Shown: positions 1 to 12,357 of the stretch, piece by piece | Position numbering within the stretch: position 1 is the first letter of the stretch | Layout: each line of letters begins with the position of its first letter | Source: Ligustrum vulgare | Lineage: Eukaryota > Streptophyta > Magnoliopsida > Lamiales > Oleaceae | Direction: 5' to 3' | Length of the DNA: 64,000 nucleotides | Assembly: GCA_963555705.1 (NCBI GenBank) | Contig: OY743190.1 | Span: forward strand, 36,128,929 to 36,192,928 | Notes under the pieces: generated by a model | What the model was told of the DNA's origin: nothing | The model's input: the letters and a program-made list of their open reading frames with translations, nothing else | Databases searched by the model: none | Made by a program: the position numbers and the translations under genes

Positions 1-3000
1 AGGAAGGGACTAAGCTGAAAAGTTGGAAAAAACTTAGCTTAATTTACAAGATTGCCATTGTTAAGAGCCCGACTTTGAGACCTTGATAAATGACCTGTAT
101 TCATCCACATCCAATGCATGTTAAACCATATCGTAGACCACTGTGAGGTGAACATATTGGTATCAAAGTTGAATTCATTTTAGGTCTGGAGTTACCTTAA
201 AAGTGGAGCCAAACCCGCCTACCTGAAAATGTAGGAAACTCTGAAAAATCTGGAATTTTGCCTAAGTATGGGAACCTGTCGAGTAGCCAACTTTGTATAG
301 GTAGTGCGAACTGTATAGTGACCATTTTATTTGCATGTTTGAACCATTATAATGTATGTAGCGTGAACTTTCCAACGGTATAAAGAGTGACCAAAACTGA
401 CGTTGTCTCGACCTTCAAAGGTCTGTCCAAAGATGGTCACCCGAAATGAAGAATCTGGGAAATTTTTATTATTTTAATGCATGTAATGAGACACTTGTCC
501 CAGACCCTCTAGATACTTTAAGACCTATTTGGATGAGCTTATTAATTCTAGGATGCAAAACCGATATATATGCGTATAAATAATCGTTGAACAATACGAA
601 AACAGCCTAAATTATTAAATAAGCTGGGATATAATAAGCAAACCAAAGCCAAAAACATCCTAACACTTAACCCTATATAAATACTTCTATTTTGAGCAGA
701 TGAAACTCTGCACTCGTTCATACAGGAATTAGGTGAGATATTCTACCCTAAATCTTAGAATTTTCAGAGATTTAGTCAATTTTTCTTACATTTTCCTTTT
801 AATCTATGAATATAAAGGTGATGAACTCTCATATAGTAAGAGATTCATCATTTGTATGTTCTTATTAAACCAAAAATCAAAGAAATAAACCTTTAAACCC
901 AAAATTTGATCAGCAGACTCGGATGCTACTAGTAGCATCCGGTTCTGTCAACACAAATTTTTGAATTCTAGTTAGAAAGGAGAATATTTTGGGGTAACCT
1001 CTCTTGTGTAATTAAAAGCCAGATTATAGAACTTATTCTCCCAAAGTCTAACTTGTTTGTAACTGTAAATTTGTGATTTCAGGATTTACTACTAAGGAGA
1101 GAAATTCTGCATAGAGTGAGTAAAGTGAATGTTCTGTGTATAATATGTGCTTCTGATTATGTTATAAATTGTTGTTATATTTATTTAATGTATATATGGA
1201 TTAGTATGTGAAATTTTAAGAGTTATGGGAGTATACTTAAGAGGTTGAAGTCTTGAAGATGAGGAAAATAGAGAGGAATTTTAGGGGCTCTTCAATCTGT
1301 CTTAGTTTTGTAGCAATTCCCAGCAAACTTTTGTGTTTTGATGTCTTAAGAAAATGCAAATTACATAAAGGAAGACGTTGTAGTATGATTCAAAGGGATG
1401 GTAGTTTGATTTTGTTGTTTTAAAGCTCTCTCTATTGATAATACAATTGAATTAAGAATACAAATATTACTGGTAATGGTTGTAAGTTACAGTAGAGTTA
1501 CATGGTTTTAGATAGGTTTGGGGGATCTAAAATTTTAAATTAGGAATGGTCTAAATCAATATGTTAAATCCGAAAATGGGTTAATTCCATACATGGGTGT
1601 TTGGACTATGATATCATTACAAAATACATGAATGTTGATCATAATTAACTGTCCAAACAAGCTCCAGAATCTGTGTAAAATCTTTTATAATCTGGTTTGT
1701 GTTTGCTATTTAATATTTCAATACAAAGTAAGTGAACCATTATAGTTTAGATTTTCTTACATGATTAAGTGAATTTTTGTTAAGATGAAGTGTGGAAATG
1801 ATAAGTAAATAAGGATAAAACTAACTAATTAAAATGGACATTCCCTGTTACCTTTCTAGATGAGATTTTTGGTCATAAATTGGAAAAGTGTAGTTTTTGC
1901 TAATTACCATTTGACGAAAACTCATGAATATTGAATATACTAGAAGATGAGTTGACTTATATGACTTAGGAAAAATGTTAGTTGAAATGAATAAGAGTTT
2001 AAGTTCATGTTTCATATATGCTTGTGTCTTGTGATTATGGAATAACTTTAATCCCCGATAGGTTTATGAATGATGATTGAGAAAGAGTATTCATAGCATA
2101 ACATCATTTATATTCATGATCATTAAACATTAAAGAATATATTAGACTTAAGGATGTTGATCATGAATAGGTAAGAATGTCCCTATTTAGGTTGTTACAT
2201 CTAGGGGAGATAAGCTCCCTAATTGGTCACGGGCTGTGAGATACCCTTTTAGAGGGGGTAAGTATCTCTCGAGACATCCTTGTTGGGGGTAAGTGCCTCG
2301 TTCATGCTAGCAAGCCCAAAAAGTATAAAGACTAAGTCTTGTATACTTGGAGGCGTAAAAGAACGCCAATTATTTACACTTTGTGACCTTGTGTCTTAAG
2401 TACACATTTGATGCGCGCGATGCACGACCCAAATAGGGAAGGGCCCAAAGAAAAAGATAAGAGAAGCATGAGATTATTAAATATAGGATTGATCATGCAT
2501 ACCATTTAAGAAAGAAAGGATAGTATAAAGTAAACAAATAGCATGATCATTATGCACTCATCTCATACATTACACTTACATGTTAATAATGGTTATTGTT
2601 GAAGTGAATGTGATGATTTGTGCAAAGTATATCAGTTCTAATTGTTGTTAGAAAATGAAGGATAAAAGTTGTGAGTGATTGATAATAATCGTTCTTGATA
2701 TACTTAAAATCTATGGCAAGAATGTTTATTTGATGTTGATGATGATAATATTACATGTTATGCTTGTGTTAATGAAGTTGTAAATATTATAATTATGAAA
2801 AGTAAGTGACAAAGTTCGAAGGTAAAGTTAATTAAGCATGTGAATTATACTTAATTGTTATCACTTTTCTCACTAAGCTTCATAGCTTATAAGTCTTATT
2901 ATGACTTTTATAGGACATGGATCGCGAACTATTTGAGATTGTCAAGACCTGGGCGAGGACGTCACATAACGGAGCTGAGTATCATATCATCACCCGTCAT

Positions 3001-3593
3001 GAAGTATGGGTACATTTTCCATTTTGGTCTGGAATGTATTTTAGGGAAAGAGTGTATAAGACAGTGCATGTATATGACGTTGCTACCTACGAACCCAAGG
3101 GGGTTTTAGTTTTCATTTCTTAAAGGAGTATGTAAGATGTACTACTTTTGCTTAGAAAGTGTTCCTTGGAGTTAATGGTAAGTGAGTAAGGAAGAATCCC
3201 TAGTATTTTGTGTAACAAATGTATCATTCCATTCTTTTGTTCATGGAGTGGTATAAATAGGGTAGTGATATGTGGAAGTATGTTTTGTGACATCCAAGGA
3301 AGGAAGGTCTAGTATAAATAGGGTGAGTATGTTGGTTAATGTATGGAAACTTTATAATGATATGGTAAATATATAGAAATCTCAAGTAATGTCATGTTCT
3401 TATGAGTTTCCTTAAGTTGCTTATGATTTTCTAAACTAGTGGGTATTTATAAAGATTTTCATGAAATAAAGGAATACAAGAAATTGAATTTTATGTCCGC
3501 TGTGTGATACTAGTAACTTTTTTAAAGAAAAATTCAGTTATGCTACCAGTAGCAGGAAAGAAAAAAATTATGGAAAATTCTAGGGACGTGACA
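1..3593 (+). mobile_element. Probable 3' part of a long LTR (unassigned)
   Basis: No credible gene is seen in this stretch. A TATA box (TATATAAATA, 674-683) lies about 1.2 kb before the first of several 'gggggtaagt' style segments (2250-2300). The block ends near 3593 with GGGACGTGACA, similar to the GGGGCGTTACA ends of two other LTR pieces in this window (7303 read on the minus strand, and 60606). The left edge lies outside the window, so neither length nor target duplication can be checked. Two short overlapping ORFs at 2855-3123 show no domain. A non-LTR intergenic origin remains possible. Confidence 0.33.
674..683 (+). promoter_or_regulatory. TATA box of putative LTR promoter
   Basis: TATATAAATA sits in an otherwise mixed AT-rich context and is followed about 30 bp later by a less AT-rich leader (ACTCTGCACTCGTTC). 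This is the usual spacing for a plant TATA promoter. It is assigned to the LTR-like block by position only. Confidence 0.35.
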
Positions 3594-3597
3594 ATGT

Positions 3598-3620
3598 GGG
3601 TGGGTGGGTGGATGGGTGGG
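3598..3620 (+). repeat. GGGT repeat with G-quadruplex pattern
   Basis: Five GGG runs separated by single T or by TGGAT occur within 23 bases, immediately after the presumed LTR end. This satisfies the G3+N1-7 quadruplex rule on the plus strand. Confidence 0.8.
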
Positions 3621-3719
3621 TTCAATTTTTTAATATATTAATTTATATTATGAATTAGCACCTAAATTTTAAAAATAAATTTTTAAGTTTGTTAGTTATA
3701 AAAAGTAAAACTTACAGTG

Positions 3720-4545
3720 TAATAATTATGTATTTTTCCCTTTATTTATTGATCGACAACCTAATCCTTGTTTGAAGTTATTTTGGTCTCCACATATTAG
3801 GAGGATTCCAATGAAACTCCTAAATACCATTTGTTTGACTCAAAAATAGCCTTTGACAAAGCCCGCACTAATTGAATCATTCATTAAGAACATCTTCAAT
3901 AAGCTCTTTAAACTTAAAATGTTCTTTATTTTAGAAAGTCAATACTTAAAATGTTATTTCAATAGACTCTCTAATAGAGTCAAACTCACTCTCTATTATT
4001 AAATGCATTCAAAAAGTTTCAATTTTCAATGTTGTTAGATTAACTTTTTTTTACATATTTGATATCATTGATCATTTACTTTTAAAAAAAAAAAGTATTA
4101 ACTAAAAATAAAAAAAGCCAATAATTATTTTTATGAAAAATAAATAAATAGCTAAAAATGAAGAGTTTATTGGAGCATGTCAAAAATTTTGCTTTTTAAA
4201 CTTAAAGATGCTCTTTATTATGTAGAATATACTCTTTAAATATTAATAGTCCATTGGAAATGCTCTCAGTTTGGTAAATTTATTTATAAAAGTTTATAAA
4301 CAATATATTTTTCAAAATTCTTTTTTAATAACACAAATTTTTTTGAACCACTTTCAATCACATATTTTAACTCTAGAAAATCAAATTCTTTAGCCTTTGT
4401 TTGGTAAACTTGAAAATTTAGCCTCCCTTTTGTGGGCCATTATTCATTGCAACTTATAACTTACACAATTTTCTATAGGGAACAATACGTATATCATGTA
4501 GTTATAGATACACATTTCATAATTCCTAGACAAGTTTTATTCCTT
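3720..4545 (+). other. Host intergenic repeat, copy 1
   Basis: The sequence from 'ttatttattgatcgaca' (3743) through 'ttcattaag' (about 3890) matches 43665-43824 over about 150 bases with a few differences. The 'agcctttgtttggtaaac' segment near 4392 matches 44098. No ORF or domain is present. It is read as a paralogous copy of non-coding host DNA that also occurs at 27.9-30.2 kb and 43.6-48.2 kb. Confidence 0.6.
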
Positions 4546-4554
4546 CAATAATCA

Positions 4555-4586
4555 GGTGGGTGGGTGGGTGTGTGTGTGTGTGTGTA
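4555..4586 (+). repeat. (GGGT)n(GT)n simple repeat
   Basis: Three GGGT units run into about eight GT dinucleotides. It is a simple microsatellite with no other signal. Confidence 0.9.
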
Positions 4587-4716
4587 AGAGAACGTAAAAC
4601 CAGGACCAAGAATCACGACTTCGGTTACAACAACATTTTTCATATAAAACAGGTTTCTGAATATACCATTCTGAAATAGAATCTGCCACACGCAATGGTG
4701 GAAACTCAAATGAACC

Positions 4717-6191
4717 TGATCGATTAATTTTTACTCTTACCGCAAGTGTACGGTATTAATAAAATGGAATTGAGTCCGAATGTCGTTCCCACAAGGATTG
4801 AGTAGATCTATTTTCTTAGATTATTAACCTTAACCGAAACAAATGAATGTAAAATTGTTTATAGAGGATCCTAAATGATTATACTAAAGTAACAAATAAA
4901 TCTAAAATTATTGATCAAAGAGACAAGTAAATGGAAATTGCAAGATTTGTTTAACAAATGTATATGAATGAAGTGCTAGGATTTAGAATCCATCTTAGTA
5001 TTGATATTTCACACTATGATTCAAATAATCCATGACAAGGTATATTATTGACGATCAATATTCCTATAATGCCTAAAACTCTCTTTCGAACAAGAATTAA
5101 GCATTTTCCTAATTACGATTAACCTATATTTCTATGATGAATGCTAATATTTAGGAAAGCATTAAACAAACATGAACATAAAAAGATCACATAGGGCATA
5201 GTGGTATATTTCTATCCCTATCGAACCCTGTGACCATTTATTCAAGTCTAACAAAATTCCACTCTTTCGATCATAGAAATTCACCACAAGCATCATATAA
5301 TTCATGCATCAAAATTATAGATGAAACTAAATACGAATCAATTACTCAAAATACCAATTGTCATAAAATTAAATAAACTAAAGCATGAAATAAGTATCTA
5401 AGACTTCATCATAATCCCAGCACAATAGAAAATTAGCCTAGATACATTGTTAATAGAAAATCACAAATATAAAGGAACTCCATCACCTATAATATGAAAA
5501 ATCCAAGAATTTGGTGATGAATCTTCCACAAAGCCGCTCTCCAAAACTTTGATATGCTGTTTTGTATTTTAGGTCAAGAGAGAATTCCAAATTCATGTGT
5601 CATGTTCTATATATATATATATATATGCCCCCCTCTGACCTAGGCGAAAAGGGATGAATTAAATCAGAATTCCCGTGAAAAGCCCACCAGTGTCCCAGTC
5701 GGGACTACCGTGCAGTCACATGGTAGAATTTCTTGCGGTTGCAGCCTCTAAGACCTGCCCTTTAGTCACCTTTTTTCCTGCTTGTGCGACCGCACGCCGT
5801 AGTCAACCATGCGGCCGCACGATAGTAAATGTGACTGCAATTTTTTTTTTAATTTCTGCAACTTGGTCCTCATACTTTATTTCTCCTCAAGTCCCCATCT
5901 TCTGATTGAAACAATTTGATCCTTATACTTCCGAAAATCTTCGGTTTCATCTTTTCTTCCATGATTTTCCTTCTTTACAGATGTTCCGCATACAGCACTC
6001 TCGCTTTGCTCAATTTTGGTTCAATTTCCTTCCATTTTGCTCATTATTTTCTCTAATTGCTCCATTCTCTTGATTTCAAGATAAAACTGAAATATATACA
6101 AATGATAGATAAATTAGTTGCAATTATTCTCAAACGACTATATAAAATCATAATTTAAGCACGTAAATAAGTGCATAAAATGCACTTATCA
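4717..6191 (-). repeat. 3' LTR of the Athila-type element
   Basis: This 1475-bp copy matches 19161-20708 nearly throughout. The main length differences are a shorter AT run (about 5609-5626) and a missing 'cgaacaag' stretch near the inner end. In element sense the first bases form an inverted repeat (TGATAAGTGCA / TGCACTTAT). The LTR contains GC-rich near-palindromes of the GTGCGGTCGCAC type around 5700-5820. Confidence 0.93.
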
Positions 6192-6203
6192 AACACCCCC
6201 AAA
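6192..6203 (-). other. Polypurine tract before the 3' LTR
   Basis: On the minus strand TTTGGGGGTGTT lies directly before the LTR start TGATAAG. This is the expected place for the plus-strand primer. A very similar TTTGGGGGTGG motif lies at 10971-10983. Confidence 0.8.
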
Positions 6204-7302
6204 CTAGAATCATAGTTCGTCCTCGAACAAATAAAACTGAAACATGACTCCAAGAAAATAACATTGATTTTTCATGTGTGTGTGTGAATAGCCAGAGGAC
6301 AACTGCAAACTCATGTAAGGTTATACCTAACATTGTGTGAGTAGTTGGGCATAAATAGACCCAAATCTCATGTGGTCAACAATAATTTCTTTTGATTTTC
6401 CTTACACGCTCATGGATGATCACAACATCACTGCTTTTCTCTCATATCCCGAGGTCTTTCCTATTGAGGTGGTTCCTAAATATATATATATATATATTGC
6501 ATTTTCCACACAAGGCAGTTAGGATTAGAAAATTTGGCACGACAAACCGAGAATAATTTATAAGGTGATAGGGATTTCAATCAACAAAGCTTATACCATT
6601 TTAATTCACATTTTTTCCCTTTTTTTTTATTTGGACGACTTTTTTCTTTTAATGTCCTTGTCTTTTACCATCTTTGTGCAATACTTTTCATACTGGGTTT
6701 CTATATGACCTCTGTAGCGAGCTTTAGATCGGAAGCTCCCCACTCAGTTGAGCTTAGGGTACCAAGTTCAGAGAACCCCTTAGACTTAATTACTCGAGTC
6801 ATAAAGGCTTAAACAGAAAAGTTAAAGATGTTTTTAATGTCTTACATGTAAGTCCACTCTCCGTACTTGCTTTCTAGTTGACCCCTGTAGCGAGCTTTAG
6901 GTCGGTAGCTCCCAACTCAGTTGAGCTTAGGGTACCAGGTTTAGAGAACCCCTCAGACTTACTTGCTCGAGTCAAAAAGACATTTGAAGAGCGGAATAAG
7001 ACCTTCAGTATTTTTCTGTTTTATGCTGGTTATTATGGTTTATACTTGTTGATCAAAATCACTTACACTAAAGATGCAAAAATTTATGTTTCAGATTCTC
7101 AATCCATCCCGCTACCCATACTAGCATTTCCACCCCTAAACTGTTGATTGAAAATTTTGGTTCTACATTTCAAGTCGGGATCTAAATTTCTTAAGGTTTG
7201 AGATTTTTCAGTCAATTCTATGTCCCGAGTGCACAAGTTCACCCCACATGTGTCAAGCATCCCCCTACACAAGCAATTATTTGACTTCGGCTATGTGCCC
7301 AG
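6192..7302 (-). other. Athila 3' untranslated region with a 105-bp direct repeat
   Basis: This is the non-coding 3' region of the Athila element. A segment of about 105 bp at 6700-6805 ('ctgtagcgagctttag ... gagaacccct') recurs at 6881-6985 with about ten differences, a diverged direct duplication about 178 bp apart. No protein domain is visible, and the small ORF at 6878-7147 spans the repeat and looks accidental. Confidence 0.6.
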
Positions 7303-7858
7303 TGTAACGCCCCGAATTCCGCGGAGCCCGGGACGCCACTTCGTCCTTTAAATCTGATTTTATTGCGGAAATAATTAAAAATCTCAAACATCATATTTAT
7401 TATTTGAAACCTTTGAAACAACATTTTTGCGGAATAAATGAATTTATAAAACATCACATCCATTGTTTAAAAGTTAAAGCGGAAACTAAATTTTAATCAA
7501 TTTAATTAAAACAATTCATAAAAATTAAATCTTAAGTTTTAAAGTAAAGTAACGATAAATAATTAAATTGACGACATTTATGAAACAATTCAAATATTGA
7601 AATGATTTGAAAAATTATTCTTGGAACAAAACATGAATAAATAAGTTTCACTTTCAAATAAAATATTTCTAAAATCTCAATAATTGCCACCATCGCACGC
7701 CTCGCCGCCGACTCCGTCATCTGCAAAATTTGTTTTTGGAAAACGTGAGTATTTCATAGAAATACTCAGTAGACTCGCGCATAATAATCATTTAACATTA
7801 TAAATTAAAACACATAATCATGATATTCAAGTTCTCAGGTGCCTAACGATCACCAGTA

Positions 7859-8013
7859 TTCTCATGAACATAAAAGTTCAAGTTCTCATGCATTTAAGCA
7901 AGTAATTCTCATGAACATATAAGTTCAAGTTCTCATGCATTTAAGCAAGTAATTCTCATGAACATAAAAGTTCAAGTTCTCATGCATTTAAGCAAGTAAT
8001 TCTCATGAACACA
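7859..8013 (+). repeat. Tandem repeat, 47 bp x about 3.3
   Basis: The unit 'attctcatgaacataaaag...gcaagta' is repeated three times almost perfectly, with a partial fourth copy. It lies inside the 3.36-kb solo LTR. Confidence 0.9.
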
Positions 8014-8589
8014 ATCATACATGCTAAACTTATAATCCAAATAATTATTGATGCGCACTTTTGAAAAATGTAAATTTGTAGATTAGAGTCTACCTCAAAT
8101 CATGAGTCTGACAGTTGAGCAAGAAAAATCACGTTGTTCTTCTAAATGTCCAAGCTCCTCGTCTAGCATAACTTAAAATGATAAGTCCAATTTAATACTT
8201 TAAAACTGATTTAAATGACTTTGAACTTTAGGGACTGAAATGATTATTTTAAGACTTGGGGGACTAAAATGAATACTTTGAAAGTTGAGTTGAAACTCAA
8301 AACGAATATTAAACTATAGGGCTGAAATAATAGATTTTAAAAATGGAGTGGCTGATTGAAATCATTTAAGACTTAAGGACTGAAATTATAAGTTTTAAAA
8401 CCAAAGGGCTGAATTAAAACATTTTAAATTAAAGAATACTCGAATAACTTAATTTAAAAATATAGTGGCTGAAATAAGAAATTTTAAAACTAAAGGGACT
8501 GTTTTAAACTATTTTAAAAATTTGAGGGACTAAAAAGCAATTTCTACAAAATCATAATATTTATATTTATACATATACATAATATATAT

Positions 8590-10340
8590 CATATATCTAT
8601 CCCTCTCTCTCTCTCAACCGGCGACGCAGCGAGGAGAGGAGTGCTGCGACGGGGAGGGCGAAAAATCCATGTCGCCGGCGATGATCCGGCGGTAGTACCA
8701 CCGTCGAGTGAATGAAGTGCGAGTGTGAGTGTGGGTGAGGTTGGAATTTAGGTTTTGATAGGATTTTGGGGAGATTGGGTGCGAAACCGAGGCTTGGAGA
8801 TTTGGGATTGGAGCTGCGATTTCCGGTCGAACATGCCGGTGGTGGAGGTAAGTGTTTGGGCTTTCTTTGATCCTGGGTTTTTGGGTTTGCTTTTGGTTGA
8901 TTTTCGTGGGTTGGGCAGCCGATGTTTCGGATTTGGTTTGGGTGAAGTTCGGGTTCGGTTTTTGCATTTTGGTGGTATTGTGGTGGTGTTGATGTGAAGA
9001 TGAAAATGGTTTGGATTGATGTAGATGAGGTTTGCAGTAGATGGATTCCGGTGATGGAGGTGGGCTGTAGATGATGGCAAGTGCGGTGTGCGAGTGGTTT
9101 CGACGTATGGAGCGCGGGCATGAAGGTTGCGATTTTGGGAGTCTCGCCGATGGGAATCCGGCCAGAAGTTTGTCGAGGTAAGTTATGGCTTTGGTTTTGG
9201 GTTTTATATTTGGGATTTGATTTGGTTGGGGGTTGGAGCAGGGCGGTCGATTGAGGTGGTGGTGATTCCGGTGGACAGTGAAGTGTGAGTGGTGTTGTTC
9301 GGTTCGACTGTGATGGTTGCAGGGTCTTGATTGGAGGTTTGAGAGAGAGGCAGCGGCTTGGTGGTTCTCGAGCAGTGGTGGCTGGTGGCGTGGCCGTGGG
9401 TTGTGCGGTGATGTCCGATTGGGGTGATGATGATGATGATGATGGTGGTGATGATGGTTGATGATGATATTTATGATTCGATTTGGTGAAGGTTTGGTTG
9501 TAATGGTGGCCGGCTGGTAGAGTGAATTGGCAGTGGGGGCGGTGGCTTTGATAATGGTAGCGTTGGTGGGTGATGGTGTTGGGGTGAGGCAGTGTAGGGG
9601 ACTGTGGTTGCAGAAATTGATGCATTGATTCGTAAATGGTGGGTTGGAGCTTGCGGTGGTGAGTGGTTCGGTGTGTGAATTTTGGAGGAGGCAGAGTGGT
9701 GGTTCTTGGACTGTGATTGTGTGGATTGCAGGTGGTTTGGGTAGTGATGAAACAGTGGTGATTGGGGATGAAGGTGGAGGTGAATGGCTGGTGATGCTGG
9801 TTTTCTTTGTGGTGTCTCTGTGCTTGAGAATGACGATGGGGGGGGGGGAAATGGAAGATATATGTATTGATTGTCTTCAAAATGGTAAGCTAGAGTGGGG
9901 GAAGAATTGAGGGAGCTGGGGAAGGCATTAAGGAATTGAAGAGTGATCATGGGGGGAGAAAAAAAAAGAAGCTGTAATTTCTCTTGAGAATATTGGGGAC
10001 GAAGCTAAAATTTCTCAAGGTATAAATGTGTATTGAAGGGTGAGGGAATATACATTACGATTGATTTGGATTCAAATTTGGAAAGGAAAGAATGGATCGT
10101 AAATTGAGGGGACGGGAGTGATGATGGGAGAAAAAAAATGTGCTGAATAAGAAAATGGAAGTTGGGGAGAAATTTAGGCTAATTGTGGTGCCGGATGTAG
10201 GATGGAAATAGCGTGAGTTGGGGAGTGAAATTCTTGATTGATTAAGAGGAGATGAATGAGGAAGGTGGCAAATGGGAATCTGCAAAAGAAACTGAGGAGA
10301 CGTGTGGGAAAAGAATTGGAGAAATGATGCTAATTGAATT
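8590..10340 (+). other. G-rich, C-poor skewed segment in the solo LTR
   Basis: From the CT-rich leader onward the plus strand is dominated by G and T with few C, for about 1.7 kb. It includes a GAT/GGT microsatellite at 9425-9470 and a run of nine or more G at 9838-9848. The minus strand therefore holds a 427-codon open frame rich in His, Pro, Thr, Ser and Gln. It is explained by composition and is not annotated as a gene. Confidence 0.7.
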
Positions 10341-10666
10341 GAATGGAAATTTAAAATGGGACAAGGTAATAAAGTTGAGAATTTAAAAAAAAATGAATTG
10401 GATTCAAAATAAATAAAATCTGACTTAAAGTAATTTGAATCTAAATAATTGAAAATTTTGATTTTAAAATAAATAATGGTCTTGGACATCATTTAATGAA
10501 ATTTGGAAATTTGGAGTTTGGAATATAATGAATTTAAAATAAATCAAATTTTATTTCATTGGCTAGAAGATCACGTTTTTTTTTAAAATAAATGAACAAA
10601 GTCGTAGCGACACATTTTGAACAATATTTAAATAAGTCACGGAAAATTCTCGGTCGCTACACCCAG

Positions 10667-11079
10667 GTTTAATAAAGTTTAGTATGAAATAAGTAAAATA
10701 AAAAATGTAGGTTTTCATGATGTCCCAAGTCTCAACTAAAATATGCAAATAAATCGAACTACATCACAGACAGCAAACAAATCAGCAAAAACCAAATTTT
10801 TTTTATTTTTTTATTTTTTATTTTTTTATTATTTTTTACGAAACTACAATAAAATCCTAAATCGAGAGAAAATAGGAGCAAATTCTAATAGATTCAGCAA
10901 AATAGAGTTCCAATAGATATTAGAGCAGTTATACAGATCAATACTAACATTATGAGGTAAGCTGAATACACCACCCCCAAACAAAAATAGTACATTGCCC
11001 TCAATGTAAACAAAAACTAAGAGAAATGAGGCAAAGTACAATCAAAAAGATCAAACACATCCCTGGTGTATATAGGCTG
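10667..11079 (-). other. Athila spacer with internal G-rich motif
   Basis: This non-coding sequence follows the third ORF in element sense. It contains an A/T homopolymer-rich stretch (10797-10840) and, on the minus strand at 10971-10983, TTTGGGGGTGG preceded by 'GAGGGCAATGT'. That motif copies the one next to the 3' LTR and could be a second polypurine tract. Confidence 0.6.
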
Positions 11080-12357
11080 CTATTGATGTGAGGGCCCTGC
11101 AGATGGATCTGGTGGGTCACGTGGATTGTGTGCATGTCTGGGCTCCAGGGTCTCGAGTCTGTGCTCCATGGAGGTCAGGCGAGTCATGATATGTGTCTGC
11201 TGTCGGCAGACCTCCTCTCAGGTGCATCGAGCTAGCCTCTGCTCAGTAGGAATATTGGCTCGAATCAAACCCTGCATCTAAGTTTCCAGCGTGTCCAGCC
11301 TCCCATCCTGGCGAGTTAGTATCCCCATGACAGCTGTGTGCCTAGCAGCCTGCCTCTGCTCCATCAGTGTAAGCTCAGTCATGATCTGTCGCAAGAGCCT
11401 GTCATCTGCCGGAGGTGCAAGTGAGGCTGGCTGTGCTGGATCTCCCATAACTGGTCCTGGCATATCTGCAGGAGCTGGAGATGCCCGGGGTCCCCGTACA
11501 TTTTCCATATTCTTTCGGCTGATAGTGGCTTCCAAGGGATCAGGCTCCTCATGAGGGAGTAACTCCACTCCCTCGGCCAGACAAATGGGACTGATGAGAC
11601 TGGGGAATAAAATACCTCGAGTGGTGTCCAACTGGGACGTAAGAGTAATGATGAAGTCAAATATGTGCCGCCCCAAGTCTATCTTACGCCCCCTTTCTAA
11701 GTGGTGTAGCAGTCGGGCCCTCTCCACATTGAATGTAGTGCGGTGCGACGCGGGGTCGATGTTATGACACACAAAGATATGTAAGATTTTTAAGGAGTCA
11801 GTAAGCTCTCTGTACACAAATCGCCCAATCCTCTCTAGCACCGCATCCTCTCGGCCGTATAGGAATCGAGTGATCATGTCAATTTCAATATTCCCTGGTA
11901 TTGGTTCTATCCCATCCCTAGTCAACTCTAGGACCCTCTCTATCACCGCAGGAGAAAAGTGGATCCACTTACCACGCACCCAAGTCCGGCCCCTGTATTC
12001 TACTCCCTCGGTATCAATAGATGGATTAAAGTTAGCAAAAAGTTCCTTTACCAGTAGTGGGTAGATTCTATGTGGTGTGGATGCGAGCTTGTGCCATCCC
12101 GCATGCTCTATGAGATGTACCAACTCAGAATGTGGGAAGTCGGTTAGTATCACCTCCCTTTCCCCCAAAAACCGTTTTTTCTTTAGATTCTCCTCGAACA
12201 ATTTCTGCTCTTCGGGCCCCATGAATCTATGGATTGATCATGTATCAAACTCCTCAGAATCGGAGTCCGAGTTAGATGGGTGTCTCCTTGGCCGTTTTGA
12301 TGACCTCGCTTTTCCCTTGCCCTTGCGAGGTGGAACTTGGGCTTTTCGGGGTGACAT
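11080..12357 (-). pseudogene. Athila third ORF ('putative plant transposon protein' type), three stops
   Basis: The frame opens with ATG at 12357-12355 and runs about 426 codons to TAG at 11080-11082. In-frame stops lie at 12238-12240 (TGA), 11278-11280 (TAG) and 11218-11220 (TGA). The N-terminus is short and very basic (PRKGKGKARSSKRPRR), like a nuclear signal. The core (roughly residues 60-230) has the 'GRTWVRGKWIHFSPAVIERVLEL' style block seen in the Athila-associated protein that databases call a plant transposon protein. The C-terminus is Pro/Ala-rich and ends in a possible coiled coil (LEQR-type heptads, then MTRLTSMEHRLETLE). It lies where Athila elements carry an envelope-like ORF, but I see no signal peptide or membrane helix. 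All three stops fit CGA-to-TGA or CAG-to-TAG changes. The function is unknown. Confidence 0.75.

Larger units (their letters stand above)
7303..10661. mobile_element. 3.36-kb chromovirus-like solo LTR (TSD CCCAG)
   Basis: The block starts TGTAACGCCCCG and ends GGTCGCTACA, an inverted terminal pair (TGTAACG / TGTAGCG) typical of long plant chromovirus LTRs. It is flanked by a perfect 5-bp duplication, CCCAG, at 7298-7302 and 10662-10666. There is no internal gag-pol and no second LTR, so it is read as a solo LTR. It contains three 47-bp repeats, a TATA-like stretch followed by a CT-rich leader at about 8565-8615 on the plus strand, and about 1.7 kb of strongly G-rich plus strand. Its direction is not settled. 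Confidence 0.82.

Noticed and set aside
2855..3123. Two overlapping short ORFs (84 and 68 codons)
   Set aside because: No domain, and they lie in the LTR-like block. They were considered as coding remnants but nothing supports it.
8597..9880. 427-codon open frame on the minus strand
   Set aside because: Composition is almost only His, Pro, Ser, Thr, Gln and Asn, from a C-rich strand inside an LTR. No domain or splice context, and overlapping frames are equally open.
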